In this document: piece after piece, positions 31,867 to 41,299 of the stretch | Numbering within the stretch: the first letter of the stretch is position 1 | Layout: every line of letters starts with the position of its first letter | Assembly (NCBI GenBank): GCA_046160625.1 | Contig: JBJXGZ010000023.1 | Span: 14,448 to 78,447 of the forward strand | Origin: M3007 sp046160625 | GTDB taxonomy: Bacteria; Bacteroidota; Bacteroidia; Chitinophagales; Saprospiraceae | DNA length: 64,000 bases | Direction: 5' to 3' | Position numbers and translations under genes: made by a program | The notes under the pieces: model-generated | The model's input: only the letters and a program-made list of their open reading frames with translations | What the model was told of the DNA's origin: nothing | Databases searched by the model: none

Positions 31867-32718
31867 CTACTTCTTCTTGCTCCACTCCGCAATGCTCTTG
31901 TCATTCATGCGTGGGTAGTCTTCGTTGCCTTCTTTTTTGGCCAGTTCGGTGCTTTTTTCAGCCACCATGATGGCATCTTTGTAACGGCCTAATTCGGCGA
32001 GAATGTTTGCTTTGAGGCGAAGAATCCAGAATTTTTCACCGCCTTTTTCGAGGGCTTTATCTACCCAAACCAATGCCTGTGCCATGTCTTTTTTCTCCTC
32101 GTAATAGTAGCGTGCTGCAGCGTTGTAATCACCCGCTGCAGGGCCGGCCATCGTTGTTTCAATGGCTTTCAAAACCTTGCTGTCGGTATTTGTTTGGATT
32201 GGTACGACTACTTTGGTGTATTCCCAAATAATTTCAAGGTCGGCGCCGTTATTGCGCAAGTTGTTGATGTTCAGGGTGAAAGTCTCCACCAAATCGCGAA
32301 CGGGGAGCGAGGGAATTACGACACGCACCTGCACATCTTCTTCTTTGAAATCCTCTGGGTCGGGTACTCCTCCAAATGTGGTGTTCTTGTAAAAAATTAC
32401 GGTCCATTCCTTTTCTCCGGGAATGGTGTAGAGGGCGTAAGTTCCTTTGGGCAAGGGCATTCCAGCCACTTTTGTGTCGTCGGAAAGCGTAATTTTGGTG
32501 CTGGCATTTGCACCGGTGCGCCACATTTCACCAAATGGAACAAGCTCGCCAAATACTTTGCGCCCCTTTGCGCTTGGGCGGGAATAATCGAGGTCTACTT
32601 TAATAAGGCCTACGTCTTGGCTAATTTTGCAGCCCGGACTGGGTGCGGGTGTTTTGATTTGGGCGTTTGCGACACTGAATGCCGCGAGAAGGACTGTAAG
32701 GAAAAAGAGTTTTTTCAT
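31867..32718 (-). CDS. DUF2911 family secreted protein
   Basis: 283 residues with a signal peptide (MKKLFFLTVLLAAFSVANAQ). DUF2911 fills residues about 25-180: VDYSRPSAKGRKVFGELVPF (with variations), WRTGANASTKITLS and LPKGTYALYTIPG are its hallmarks. A helical, TPR-like tail follows (about 200-283, AARYYYEEKKDMAQALVWVD ... AELGRYKDAIMVAEKS). The family is common and periplasmic in Bacteroidota, and its function is unknown. Divergent from the M48 peptidase gene. Confidence 0.93.
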   Translation of the reverse strand: MKKLFFLTVLLAAFSVANAQIKTPAPSPGCKISQDVGLIKVDLDYSRPSAKGRKVFGELVPFGEMWRTGANASTKITLSDDTKVAGMPLPKGTYALYTIPGEKEWTVIFYKNTTFGGVPDPEDFKEEDVQVRVVIPSLPVRDLVETFTLNINNLRNNGADLEIIWEYTKVVVPIQTNTDSKVLKAIETTMAGPAAGDYNAAARYYYEEKKDMAQALVWVDKALEKGGEKFWILRLKANILAELGRYKDAIMVAEKSTELAKKEGNEDYPRMNDKSIAEWSKKK

Positions 32719-32793
32719 GCTTTATAAATTTTTGGGCTGAAACAAAAACAGCGTCAAATGGTTGAACCTGTACAAAAACAAAATTCAAATCTT

Positions 32794-33627
32794 ATGTGGA
32801 AAAAAAGCCTGTTCATTCTGGCACTCTTGTCAATCGTTTTTGCTTGTCAAAAAACGATTTTCACCGGGCGCAAATCCCTGAATCTTATTCCCAATGCACA
32901 ACTCAATCAGATGAGTATAGCAGAATACCGCCAATTTCTGAATGAAAACAAACCCATGACTTCGGGCAAAGACCTCGATCTCGTACGCCGTGTTGGCAAC
33001 GACATCAAAGCTGCCACGGAAGTGTATTACAAATCTAAAGGACTGCAAAAAGACCTCAAAGAATTTGCCTGGGAGTTCAATGTGGTTGACGATCCAACGG
33101 TGAACGCCTTTTGTATGCCGGGCGGGAAAGTGGTTGTCTACACAGGCATCCTGAAAGTGACCCAAAACGAGGATGCGCTGGCGGTTGTGATGGGCCATGA
33201 AATTGCCCACGCATTGGCCAACCACGGCAACGAGCGTGTGAGTCATGGTTTAGTGGCACAACTCGGGCTTACCACGCTTGACCTCGGACTCGCCATGGCC
33301 CAAAAACCGGCGCAAACCCGCAATTTGATCATGCAGGCTGCTGGCGCTGGTACACAATTGGGCGTGCTCTTGCCATTCAGTCGCAAGCACGAATCAGAAG
33401 CCGATGAAATTGGCCTTTATCTGATGGCAATGGCTGGGTACAATCCCAACGAGGCAGCCCCGTTTTGGGGGAGGATGTCGAAAGCAGGTGGCAGCCGCCC
33501 ACCTGAATTTCTCAGCACACACCCCGATCCCTCCAAACGCAGCAGCAAATTGAAAGAAATGGTGCCAAAGGCAAAGGCTTATGCCAACAGGTATCCTGTG
33601 CCTGGGAGTTCGAAGCGGAAGAAATAG
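32794..33627 (+). CDS. M48-family metallopeptidase, lipoprotein
   Basis: 277 residues from the ATG at 32794; the frame opens at 32758, but only the later start gives a lipoprotein signal (SIVFAC, lipidated C18). The zinc motif is H135-E-x-x-H139 (GHEIAHALANH), and a downstream SRKHESEADEIGL supplies the third ligand (E of ESEAD). The final PEFLSTHPDPSKR pattern is typical of BepA/LoiP-type M48 proteins, which degrade misfolded outer-membrane proteins. The cell location fits that role. Confidence 0.95.
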   Translation: MWKKSLFILALLSIVFACQKTIFTGRKSLNLIPNAQLNQMSIAEYRQFLNENKPMTSGKDLDLVRRVGNDIKAATEVYYKSKGLQKDLKEFAWEFNVVDDPTVNAFCMPGGKVVVYTGILKVTQNEDALAVVMGHEIAHALANHGNERVSHGLVAQLGLTTLDLGLAMAQKPAQTRNLIMQAAGAGTQLGVLLPFSRKHESEADEIGLYLMAMAGYNPNEAAPFWGRMSKAGGSRPPEFLSTHPDPSKRSSKLKEMVPKAKAYANRYPVPGSSKRKK

Positions 33628-33629
33628 CA

Positions 33630-35261
33630 CTAGAACATATACCCCCAGAACTTCTTCTTTTTCTTAGCACCCTTTTTTGTCTTTTTCACAAAAGTGGGGT
33701 CACTTGGATTGCCACCAACATTGGCGCGGTTGAAGCCAACCACGACGTAGGTATAGAATTCTCCTTCGATGGCTGTGTAGTCTTCAAAATACCATTTGTC
33801 TGCGTAAAAAGGGGTGAATCCCAACAAGTTGCGCGGATTATCGAACTTCCCGACGCCCTCCCCATCGAAACGGTAGAGGGCGAAATAAAAAGGCATTTCA
33901 TCGCCGGATAGTAGGGTGCAAAGATTCCAGGTGAGCTGTATCGTGCTGGGCGTTCCCTTCACCCTGCAGACGGTGGCTGTGGCGGGTGTGGCTTTGGAAA
34001 GCGAAGGCATAGGCGGCACGAGCGAAGGGTATTTCCAAAGCGAATTGATAAGGGTGTCTTGTACGCCGAGTGGGTTGCGCAGGAGCGGTTTTACCGAGAA
34101 AAACAGACTGCCGCTCACATTGGGGTTGGCGCGGTTGAGGGCGATTTGTTTGCTTATTTCTTCTTCATTTTCCCAGTTTGGGTCGTTGGCAGAATTGTTG
34201 ATTTTATAGGCAGCGTGGCCCACATAGAGCTGTTTTCCGTACAAATGCTTGCTCCACCAATCCACCAAAATCTCATAATCTGCCGCTGGGAAACCAATGC
34301 TCCAATAGATTTGAGGCGCCACATAATCAATCCAGCCTTTTTCGAGCCAAAGCAACACGTCAGCATATAAGTCGTCGTAGCAAGTCACGCCGGCACGGGT
34401 ATTGGAACCGCGTTCTGGGTCGCGCTCTTTGTTGCGCCACACACCAAAAGGGCCTATGCCGAACTTGACGTAAGGCTTGTATCTTTTGATGGTTTTTGAC
34501 ACGCCTTCAATGAGCGTATTGATATTGTTGCGCCGCCAATCGCCTATATCGGTGAAGTCGTGGTCGGCCGATGCGAACCTGTCATAATCGTTAAGCGCAT
34601 CGTCCAGATTGATATTTTTTTCTTTGTATGGGTAAAAATAGTCGTCGAAATGGATGCCGTCCACATCGTAACGCAGCACGATGTCCTTTACCACATTTGT
34701 CAAATACTGGCGCACGGAAGGGCTGGCCGGATTGAAATACCACTTGTTGCCATAGCGGAAAAACCACTCGGCTTTGCGGCGATCGGGCAGCGAGCGCAAT
34801 GGATGCAGAATGTCGAGCGCAGAAGTGTCGGGATCAAATGTTGCGCGGTAGGGGTTGAGCCAGGCATGGAATTCCATGCGGCGGTCGTGTGCTGATTTGA
34901 TCATGTATTCGAGCGGATCGAAGAGCGAATCGTCGAGCATGGCACCCTGCTGTCCCACGAGGAATTTGCTGAGCGGCACAGTAGCCGATTTATAAAAAGC
35001 ATCGCCCGCAGGCCGTATCTGCACGAACACGGCGTTCATGTTCATGGCCTTCAAGATGTCCAGGATGCTGTCGAATTCAACTTTTATCTGCGCCGACGTG
35101 AGTCCGGGCTTTGAAGGAAAGTCAATATTCGCCACCGTGGCAAGCCAGGCGCCGCGCAATTCTGCCGGGGGCGATTGCGGCACCTTTTGCGTCTGGGCTG
35201 CAATTTGGGTCAAACAGAAAACGGAGAGGAAAAAGAAGGATAGTCGCAAAGATATATTCAT
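33630..35261 (-). CDS. GHL10/DUF187-type glycoside hydrolase-like protein
   Basis: 543 residues from the ATG at 35261, which gives a proper signal peptide (MNISLRLSFFFLSVFCLTQI, cleaved after AAQ); the frame extends to 35387. The barrel domain has the YngK/GHL10 pattern: ELRGAWLATVANIDFPSKPG, AVFVQIRPAGDAFY, FHAWLNPYRA, VDGIHFDDYFYPY, and QIYWSIGFP with conserved acids. A C-terminal fibronectin-like region follows (VYRFDG... here FALYRFDGEGVGKFD). This group is thought to act on surface or peptidoglycan-linked glycans. The end is highly basic (KKTKKGAKKKKK). Confidence 0.92.
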   Translation of the reverse strand: MNISLRLSFFFLSVFCLTQIAAQTQKVPQSPPAELRGAWLATVANIDFPSKPGLTSAQIKVEFDSILDILKAMNMNAVFVQIRPAGDAFYKSATVPLSKFLVGQQGAMLDDSLFDPLEYMIKSAHDRRMEFHAWLNPYRATFDPDTSALDILHPLRSLPDRRKAEWFFRYGNKWYFNPASPSVRQYLTNVVKDIVLRYDVDGIHFDDYFYPYKEKNINLDDALNDYDRFASADHDFTDIGDWRRNNINTLIEGVSKTIKRYKPYVKFGIGPFGVWRNKERDPERGSNTRAGVTCYDDLYADVLLWLEKGWIDYVAPQIYWSIGFPAADYEILVDWWSKHLYGKQLYVGHAAYKINNSANDPNWENEEEISKQIALNRANPNVSGSLFFSVKPLLRNPLGVQDTLINSLWKYPSLVPPMPSLSKATPATATVCRVKGTPSTIQLTWNLCTLLSGDEMPFYFALYRFDGEGVGKFDNPRNLLGFTPFYADKWYFEDYTAIEGEFYTYVVVGFNRANVGGNPSDPTFVKKTKKGAKKKKKFWGYMF

Positions 35262-35353
35262 AAACAAGGTGGTTTTGGGGGTGAAAGTAGGAGTTTCTAT
35301 TTGTTTGGTAGCATGGGGGTGGGATGGGAAAATTACCCACAACATTTTATCTC

Positions 35354-35361
35354 TATTTTTG
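35354..35361 (+). promoter_or_regulatory. -7 promoter element (TATTTTTG) of the esterase gene
   Basis: Exact TAnnTTTG match 29 bases before the ATG at 35391. The frame that opens at 35301 would be translated across it, which supports the later start. Confidence 0.5.
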
Positions 35362-35390
35362 GGAATCTTTTCACCACTCACTTCCAAGAC

Positions 35391-38015
35391 ATGAAACTAC
35401 TTTCGATTCTTCTAATCTCCCTTTTCGCGTTTTCTCTTGCTGCCCAAAATCGTTTTCTCGAACCCGTTTTCGATCAGGTAAGCAGAACGCCAAACATCAT
35501 TTACGGTACCAATGCTACTATTCAAGCGGTTTCGGTTGCCGGGCAGGCAATTCCCCAACCGCTTGTACTTGATGTATACGAACCAACGGGCGATACCGCT
35601 TCCACACGCCCCTTGGTTTTGGTGATTCCGGGCGGTTTTTACCTCCCTAAAAACCAGAATTTAAATTGTGAAGGGTCATTGCGCGACTCCGCAGTCGTTG
35701 AAATTTGTAAACGGTTGGCAAAGATGGGTTATGTGGCTGCTGCAATAGACTACCGTTTGGGCTGGAATCCATTGGCACCACAACAGATTGCGCGCATGAT
35801 GACCTATGTTCAAGCCATGTACCGCGGCATTCAAGATTCCCGCTCCGCCATCCGATTTTTCAAAAAAACGGTGGCGGAAGACGCCAATCCTTTTCGGGTG
35901 GACACCTCGCGCATTGTGCTTTGGGGCGAATCTGATGGAGGCGGGATAGCCTTGGGCGCGGCCTATGCCAACTCACCCAACGATTGGATTGATCCCAGTT
36001 TGATCATTGCTCCGCCCAATGTTCCGGCTATTATCCCATTTTATATTGGCAACATTTGGGGAACGGATTTAGGCGTACTGGATGTCGCTGGCCAAGCCAT
36101 CTATGGCCTTCCTGCTGGTGACACGCTTTGTTATCCTAATTGGCCTGGATATTCCTCTGATTTTCAACTCTGTGTGAGCATGGCCGGTATGATGCCCGAC
36201 CTGCCCTGGATAAATGTTGGCGAAATGCCCGCTGTGCTTTTTCACGCGCCCAATGATGCCCTGCAAATTTGTGGAGATGCCATGTTTCACATTCCACCAC
36301 CATTAAGTTTGCCAGTTACCCCGTTATCTGGCAGTTGTGTGATTGCTGAAAATCTGGATATTACGGGAAACAACCAATTATTTCTGGATGCCGATATCAA
36401 TGACTGCCTGACCAGCAATGCCAATACATACAATGGCGGTCTGGAAGGCTTTTACCCTTTTGTTGGACTTCCAGCGGATAAAGCCCGCCCCTGGCAATGG
36501 ACCGCTCCTTGTGTCAACAATCCAAATGGACCAATTGATGGTGCATTCGCCCGGCAATATTTGGATACTATCCTTGCTTATTTCGCTCCCCGCGCTTGCG
36601 CCGCATTAGCCCTTTGCAATGCTCAACCGGACCCAAGCGGGCTTTGTGGCACACAGGTAAAGGGAAAGGCATATCTTGATTCCAATCAGAATGATACTCT
36701 GGATGTGGTCGAACTACATTTTCCAAACGTTGTAATCGAAGTTCAGCCGGGCGGATACCATGTCGCTTCCGGCCCTACCGGCAAGTTCAACATCAGCGTG
36801 CCACCAGGCGACTACATGCTGGATGTTCCAAACCCGCCGAAATATTATACGGCTACCAATGTTCCAATTGCGCTGACGGTCCCTGTGGGCGCGGATGTCG
36901 TTCAAAATATCGGGTTGTACCCAACGGTGGTTGCAAACGACTTACAAGTGTTTGTCACGTCGTTTACGGAACCCAAACCCGGCTTTTCAAATGCGTTTGC
37001 CCTGAAATGGAAGAATGTGGGTACTACCATTCTCTCGGGCAGCGTTACGCTTGCCGTTGACCCGGAGTATTTTATTGATAGCAGCAATCCGCCAGCTATC
37101 ATTTCAGGCGATGTGGCGCGCTGGGATTTTACCAATTTGCAACCCCTGCAAAGCGGTGAAGCAAGCTTACAGGTTTTCCTCCCTTCCAGTGTTCCGCTTA
37201 GCACCATACTATTTTCAACCGCCAGTATTGACTCGATTGGTGGCATCACGGACGAAACGCCTGGCGATAATATTGCCACTGTGAGTGAAACAGTGGTTGG
37301 CTCTTTTGATCCCAATGACAAACAGGTAATCCCGGCAGGCGACGTTACTGCCGAAATTTTAGAGGAAAACAACGGTTGGGTTAATTACACCGTTCGCTTC
37401 CAAAATACCGGTACTGCCCCTGCTGCCAATGTGTACATCGTAGATACGCTTTCTGAACTGTTGAATATCAATAGTTTGGAAATTGTGAACGCAAGTCACC
37501 CTATGCGTTGGGAAATTGGGGGGCAAAGGACGATCACTTGGTTTTTTGACAATATCCAACTCCCCGACAGCCTGCACAACGAACCCGCCAGTCATGGTTT
37601 TGTCCGCTTCCGCATTCAGCCTGTTTTGCCTTTTGAGGATTTGCTGCATAAAACGGCCAGCAATTTCGCAGACATTTATTTTGATTTTAATGCGCCTGTG
37701 CGCACCAATACTACACAAACAAGATTCACAGAAGTCAACGCTGCAAAAGCACCCAACGACGATGCATCGGTCCGGGTTGTTCCCAATCCGGCAGGTGATT
37801 TTGTGATGCTTCATTGGCCTGTTTTGGAATCCAATGAAACGGCCATGCTGCGCATATTGAGTGTGGGAGGCGAACTCGTTTTTTCACGAGAAATTCCAGC
37901 ACTCAACCAGGTGTCTTTCGAAAAAATTATCCTGAAGGATTGGCCAACAGGGCTGTACTTTGTTCAATTGCACAGCAAAACCAGAACGATTTCGGGAAGA
38001 TTTGTGAAAAGATGA
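35391..38015 (+). CDS. T9SS-secreted alpha/beta-hydrolase (esterase) with repeat-rich tail
   Basis: 874 residues from the ATG at 35391, with signal peptide (LLISLFAFSLAAQ). The N-terminal half is an esterase-type alpha/beta hydrolase: oxyanion region VIPGGFYLP, nucleophile S181 in WGESDGGG. Residues about 430-520 form a SdrD-like B-type module (VKGKAYLDSNQNDTLDV), 540-660 a DUF11-like domain, about 670-800 a DUF7619-type domain (GSFDPNDKQVIPAG ... FQNTGTAPA ... FADIYFDFNAPVRTNTTQT), and the end is a T9SS sorting domain (VVPNPAGDFVMLHW). Likely a surface or extracellular esterase; substrate unknown. Confidence 0.9.
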   Translation: MKLLSILLISLFAFSLAAQNRFLEPVFDQVSRTPNIIYGTNATIQAVSVAGQAIPQPLVLDVYEPTGDTASTRPLVLVIPGGFYLPKNQNLNCEGSLRDSAVVEICKRLAKMGYVAAAIDYRLGWNPLAPQQIARMMTYVQAMYRGIQDSRSAIRFFKKTVAEDANPFRVDTSRIVLWGESDGGGIALGAAYANSPNDWIDPSLIIAPPNVPAIIPFYIGNIWGTDLGVLDVAGQAIYGLPAGDTLCYPNWPGYSSDFQLCVSMAGMMPDLPWINVGEMPAVLFHAPNDALQICGDAMFHIPPPLSLPVTPLSGSCVIAENLDITGNNQLFLDADINDCLTSNANTYNGGLEGFYPFVGLPADKARPWQWTAPCVNNPNGPIDGAFARQYLDTILAYFAPRACAALALCNAQPDPSGLCGTQVKGKAYLDSNQNDTLDVVELHFPNVVIEVQPGGYHVASGPTGKFNISVPPGDYMLDVPNPPKYYTATNVPIALTVPVGADVVQNIGLYPTVVANDLQVFVTSFTEPKPGFSNAFALKWKNVGTTILSGSVTLAVDPEYFIDSSNPPAIISGDVARWDFTNLQPLQSGEASLQVFLPSSVPLSTILFSTASIDSIGGITDETPGDNIATVSETVVGSFDPNDKQVIPAGDVTAEILEENNGWVNYTVRFQNTGTAPAANVYIVDTLSELLNINSLEIVNASHPMRWEIGGQRTITWFFDNIQLPDSLHNEPASHGFVRFRIQPVLPFEDLLHKTASNFADIYFDFNAPVRTNTTQTRFTEVNAAKAPNDDASVRVVPNPAGDFVMLHWPVLESNETAMLRILSVGGELVFSREIPALNQVSFEKIILKDWPTGLYFVQLHSKTRTISGRFVKR

Positions 38016-38085
38016 ACGTAGAAATAAACTGGCTTGTCCGTTCTTCTTTTCCTGTCAGCTTTTTTTAGAATTTTGCGTCTCATCT

Positions 38086-38134
38086 AAAATTGAGGTGACA
38101 CCTCCTCCTTCGTCGGAGATGTCACCTCAATTTT
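38086..38134. repeat. Inverted repeat between the esterase gene and lpxD
   Basis: aaaattgaggtgacacctcc pairs with ggagatgtcacctcaatttt (19 of 20) around a 9-base loop. It could terminate the esterase transcript, with a T-run at its end on the + strand, but reading through it would still give lpxD. Confidence 0.75.
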
Positions 38135-38153
38135 TGCAGACCTTCCGCATTCC

Positions 38154-39086
38154 ATGGATTTTCCCCGCCCTATTCCAGTCCTCGATCTCGCCCTGCGTTT
38201 CAACGCCCAAATCATTGGGGATGAGACTCTTTCCGCCACGGGCATCAATGAAATTCACAAAGTCCGTCCCGGCGATGTGGCGTTTTCCGATGTGCAAAAA
38301 TATTTTCAGAAAACCCTTGAAAGCGATGCTACCGTGCTCCTGCTCAATGCCCCTGCCGAATGTCCGCCGGGCAAGGTCATCCTTATTGTCGAAAACCCGT
38401 TTGAGGTATATGATGACCTGGTACGCGAGCACCGTCCTTTTGAGCCATTGACGGAAACCATAAGCAGCCGAGCTGAAATCCACCCGACGGCCATTATTGA
38501 GCCGGGCGTGGTCATCGCTGCCAATGTGCGCATAGGGGCAAATTCCTACATCCAAGCGAATGCCTACATTGGAGAATACACGGTCATTGGCGAAGATTGC
38601 ATTATCGGTCCAGGTGCCATCATTGGCCCGGATGCTTTTTATTTCAAAAAACTGTCCGACAGGTCGTTTAAAAAATGGCGCAGCGGCGGACGTGTAATTA
38701 TTGAGAATCAGGTGGATATAGGTGCTGGCTGCACCATTGCCAAGGGCGTAAGCGGCGACACCATAATTGGAGAAGGCTCGAAACTTGATTGCCAAATCCA
38801 TATCGGTCACGGTGCGGTGATTGGTAAAAACTGCCTTTTTGCCGGGCAGGTCGGTATCGGTGGTAAAACAGTGGTAGAAGACAATGTGGTGCTGTACGGC
38901 CAGGTCGGAGTGGCACAGGCCTTGCACATCGGGCAGGGTGCGGTGGTGTCGGCCAAATCTGGCGTTTCCAAAGATTTGGACGGCGGAAAAGCATATTTTG
39001 GCATTCCCGCAGACGAGGCCCGGGGGAAGTATCGGGAGTTGGCGGCGTTGCGGCAGTTGCCGGATTTGCTGAAAAAATTACCCTGA
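38154..39086 (+). CDS. lpxD: UDP-3-O-acylglucosamine N-acyltransferase
   Basis: 310 residues. Third step of lipid A synthesis: transfers a hydroxyacyl chain from ACP to UDP-3-O-acylglucosamine. An N-terminal uridine-binding domain (about 1-100) precedes a left-handed beta-helix of hexapeptide repeats (IHPTAIIEPGVVIAANVRIG and following). The catalytic base is H219 in QIHIGHGAVIG, and a C-terminal helical ACP-binding end is present. No other lipid A genes adjoin it, whereas lpxD often sits with lpxC/fabZ. Confidence 0.93.
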   Translation: MDFPRPIPVLDLALRFNAQIIGDETLSATGINEIHKVRPGDVAFSDVQKYFQKTLESDATVLLLNAPAECPPGKVILIVENPFEVYDDLVREHRPFEPLTETISSRAEIHPTAIIEPGVVIAANVRIGANSYIQANAYIGEYTVIGEDCIIGPGAIIGPDAFYFKKLSDRSFKKWRSGGRVIIENQVDIGAGCTIAKGVSGDTIIGEGSKLDCQIHIGHGAVIGKNCLFAGQVGIGGKTVVEDNVVLYGQVGVAQALHIGQGAVVSAKSGVSKDLDGGKAYFGIPADEARGKYRELAALRQLPDLLKKLP

Positions 39087-39193
39087 CAGCGTCACGCACT
39101 CGCCCACCATTTATTCTTCTTTTCCGACAAATTGGGCGAAAGGGGGCCGCATCGGCAGGACTTAGTCAGGAGCAGATAGGCCTCCTGGTGTTG

Positions 39194-39201
39194 TATTTTT
39201 G
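39194..39201 (+). promoter_or_regulatory. -7 promoter element (TATTTTTG) of the M49 peptidase gene
   Basis: Exact TAnnTTTG match 58 bases before the ATG at 39260. It lies just inside a longer upstream frame (39188), which is therefore unlikely to be the true start. Confidence 0.5.
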
Positions 39202-39259
39202 CCCCCGCTTGAAAATCTTACTCCACTTCAAACATTTCGCCCATTCATACTTTGATTCA

Positions 39260-41299
39260 ATGAAATTCAAACACATCCTTTTTCTATCGATTCTTTTAGC
39301 CGCCATTGCGTGCAGCATAAAAAAACCAATTTCAACCCCAGGATCTGCGCCGCTGGCGGAAAAGGTACTGCTCGACACTTTTGCGGATCTGCAAATTCTC
39401 TGGTACGATCTCCCCGGGTTCGACAAACTCTCCCTCCGCCAAAAAACCTTCATCTACTATCTCAGCGAGGCAACACTCGTCGGCCGTGACATCATTTACG
39501 ACCAGCATTGCAATCACAATCTTGCAGTCCGTAAAACGATTGAAGCCATTCACAATACCTATAAGGGCGACAAAACCACTGCCGATTGGAAGGCATTTGA
39601 AGTCTATTCCAAACGAGTGTGGTTTTCCAACGGCATCCACCACCACTACAACGAGGTGAAAATCCTGCCCGATTTTTCAAAAACATACTTCAGTTCACTC
39701 CTGCAGGCTTCCGACGCTGCTGCATTGCCTATGCCTGTTACTGATATTCTACACACGCTTGTACCCGTCATTTTTGACCCCAAGGTGATGCCAAAACGCG
39801 CCAGCAAAGACGGCCCGGACGTGGTGCTCAATTCTTCGGTTAACTTTTACCAGGGCGTGACATCCAATGAGGTAGACAAATTTTATCAGGATAAAATAAA
39901 AGCGGCAGGCAAATACCCGCCCTTGTTTGGCCTCAATTCCAAACTGGTGAAAGATGAAGGAATGTTGAAAGAAATCGTTTGGAAATCTGGCGGGATGTAC
40001 GGTCCGGCCATTGACAAAATCACGGAGAATCTCGAAAAAGCCATGCCGTTTGCTGAAAATGACCAGCAGAAAAAAGCGCTCGGACTGCTTGTTGATTATT
40101 ACAAATCAGGTGATTTAAAAACCTTTGACGCATACAACATCGAATGGGTAAAAGACACTGAAAGCACTATTGATGTGATCAATGGTTTTATCGAGGTTTA
40201 TCACGACCCCAAGGGCTACAAGGGTGATTTTGAGGCAATGGTGCAATACAACGACCCGGAAGCCACCCAAAAAATGGCCATCGTGAGCAAGAATGCACAG
40301 TATTTTGAAGACAATTCTACCATAGCGGATGCACACAAAAAAAAGGAAGTGATAGGCGTTTCGTACCGCGTCATCAACGTGGCCATGGAAGGCGGTGATT
40401 GTGCACCAAACACACCGATCGGAGTGAATTTGCCCAACTCCAACTGGATTCGGGAGATAGGTTCTAAATCCATCAGCCTCAATAACATCGAGGACGCTTA
40501 CAACAAAGTCGGCGGCGCACTGGCCCTTCATGAATTCGCCAACGACCCCACAGAAATAAAATATGCAAAAAAGTATGGGGAGGTTTGCGGCAAAATGCAC
40601 ACAGCCCTTCATGAAGTGATCGGCCACGCGAGCGGCCAAATGAACCCTGGAGTTCCAGAGCCAAATGTGACGCTCAAACAGTACTCCAGCACTTTGGAAG
40701 AAGCGCGCGCCGACCTGGTGGCACTTTACTTTATGCCCGATCCGAAACTTGTAGCATGGGGGCTTTTGCCCGATGCCAAAGCCTATATGGCCGAGTACGA
40801 CAACTATATCCGCAACGGCTTGCTACAGCAATTGCGCCGCCTTCCAGCTGGCGCCGACATAGAAGAAGATCACATGCGCAACCGCCAGTTGGTGGCTGCA
40901 TGGGCCTTTGAAAAAGGAAAAGCCGACAACGTGATCGTTAAAAATATCCGCAACGGCAAGACCTATTATGATATCCGTAATTACACCAAATTGCGTGTGC
41001 TTTTTGGGCAATTACTTGCTGAAATTCAACGAATTAAGTCTGAAGGAGATTACAAAGCCGCAGAGACGCTGGTGGAAACCTTTGGCGTAAAAACCGACAA
41101 AGCCACTGGCGCCGAGGTCAAAACCCGCTACGCTTCATTGCCAACCAAAGCCTATTCCGGTTTTGTGCAGCCCAAACTGGTGGCCGAAAAAGATGCCAAA
41201 GGCAATATCGTTGATGTGAAGGTGGAGCGCGAATTTGACTTCGTGAAGCAAATGCTCCGCTATGGCAAACAGTATTCGTTTTTACCTGTCAGGAATTAA
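39260..41299 (+). CDS. M49-family dipeptidyl peptidase III-like lipoprotein
   Basis: 679 residues from the ATG at 39260, with a lipoprotein signal (LLAAIACS). M49 enzymes remove dipeptides from the N-terminus of short peptides. The zinc motif HEVIGH (H451, E452, H456) followed by ASGQ matches the bacteroidal form of the HExxGH site, and the third ligand lies in EEARAD (480-485). The family is about 650-700 residues. Being a lipoprotein, it acts on imported peptides in the periplasm. The 3' end overlaps the convergent nucleotidyltransferase gene by 11 bp. Confidence 0.94.
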   Translation: MKFKHILFLSILLAAIACSIKKPISTPGSAPLAEKVLLDTFADLQILWYDLPGFDKLSLRQKTFIYYLSEATLVGRDIIYDQHCNHNLAVRKTIEAIHNTYKGDKTTADWKAFEVYSKRVWFSNGIHHHYNEVKILPDFSKTYFSSLLQASDAAALPMPVTDILHTLVPVIFDPKVMPKRASKDGPDVVLNSSVNFYQGVTSNEVDKFYQDKIKAAGKYPPLFGLNSKLVKDEGMLKEIVWKSGGMYGPAIDKITENLEKAMPFAENDQQKKALGLLVDYYKSGDLKTFDAYNIEWVKDTESTIDVINGFIEVYHDPKGYKGDFEAMVQYNDPEATQKMAIVSKNAQYFEDNSTIADAHKKKEVIGVSYRVINVAMEGGDCAPNTPIGVNLPNSNWIREIGSKSISLNNIEDAYNKVGGALALHEFANDPTEIKYAKKYGEVCGKMHTALHEVIGHASGQMNPGVPEPNVTLKQYSSTLEEARADLVALYFMPDPKLVAWGLLPDAKAYMAEYDNYIRNGLLQQLRRLPAGADIEEDHMRNRQLVAAWAFEKGKADNVIVKNIRNGKTYYDIRNYTKLRVLFGQLLAEIQRIKSEGDYKAAETLVETFGVKTDKATGAEVKTRYASLPTKAYSGFVQPKLVAEKDAKGNIVDVKVEREFDFVKQMLRYGKQYSFLPVRN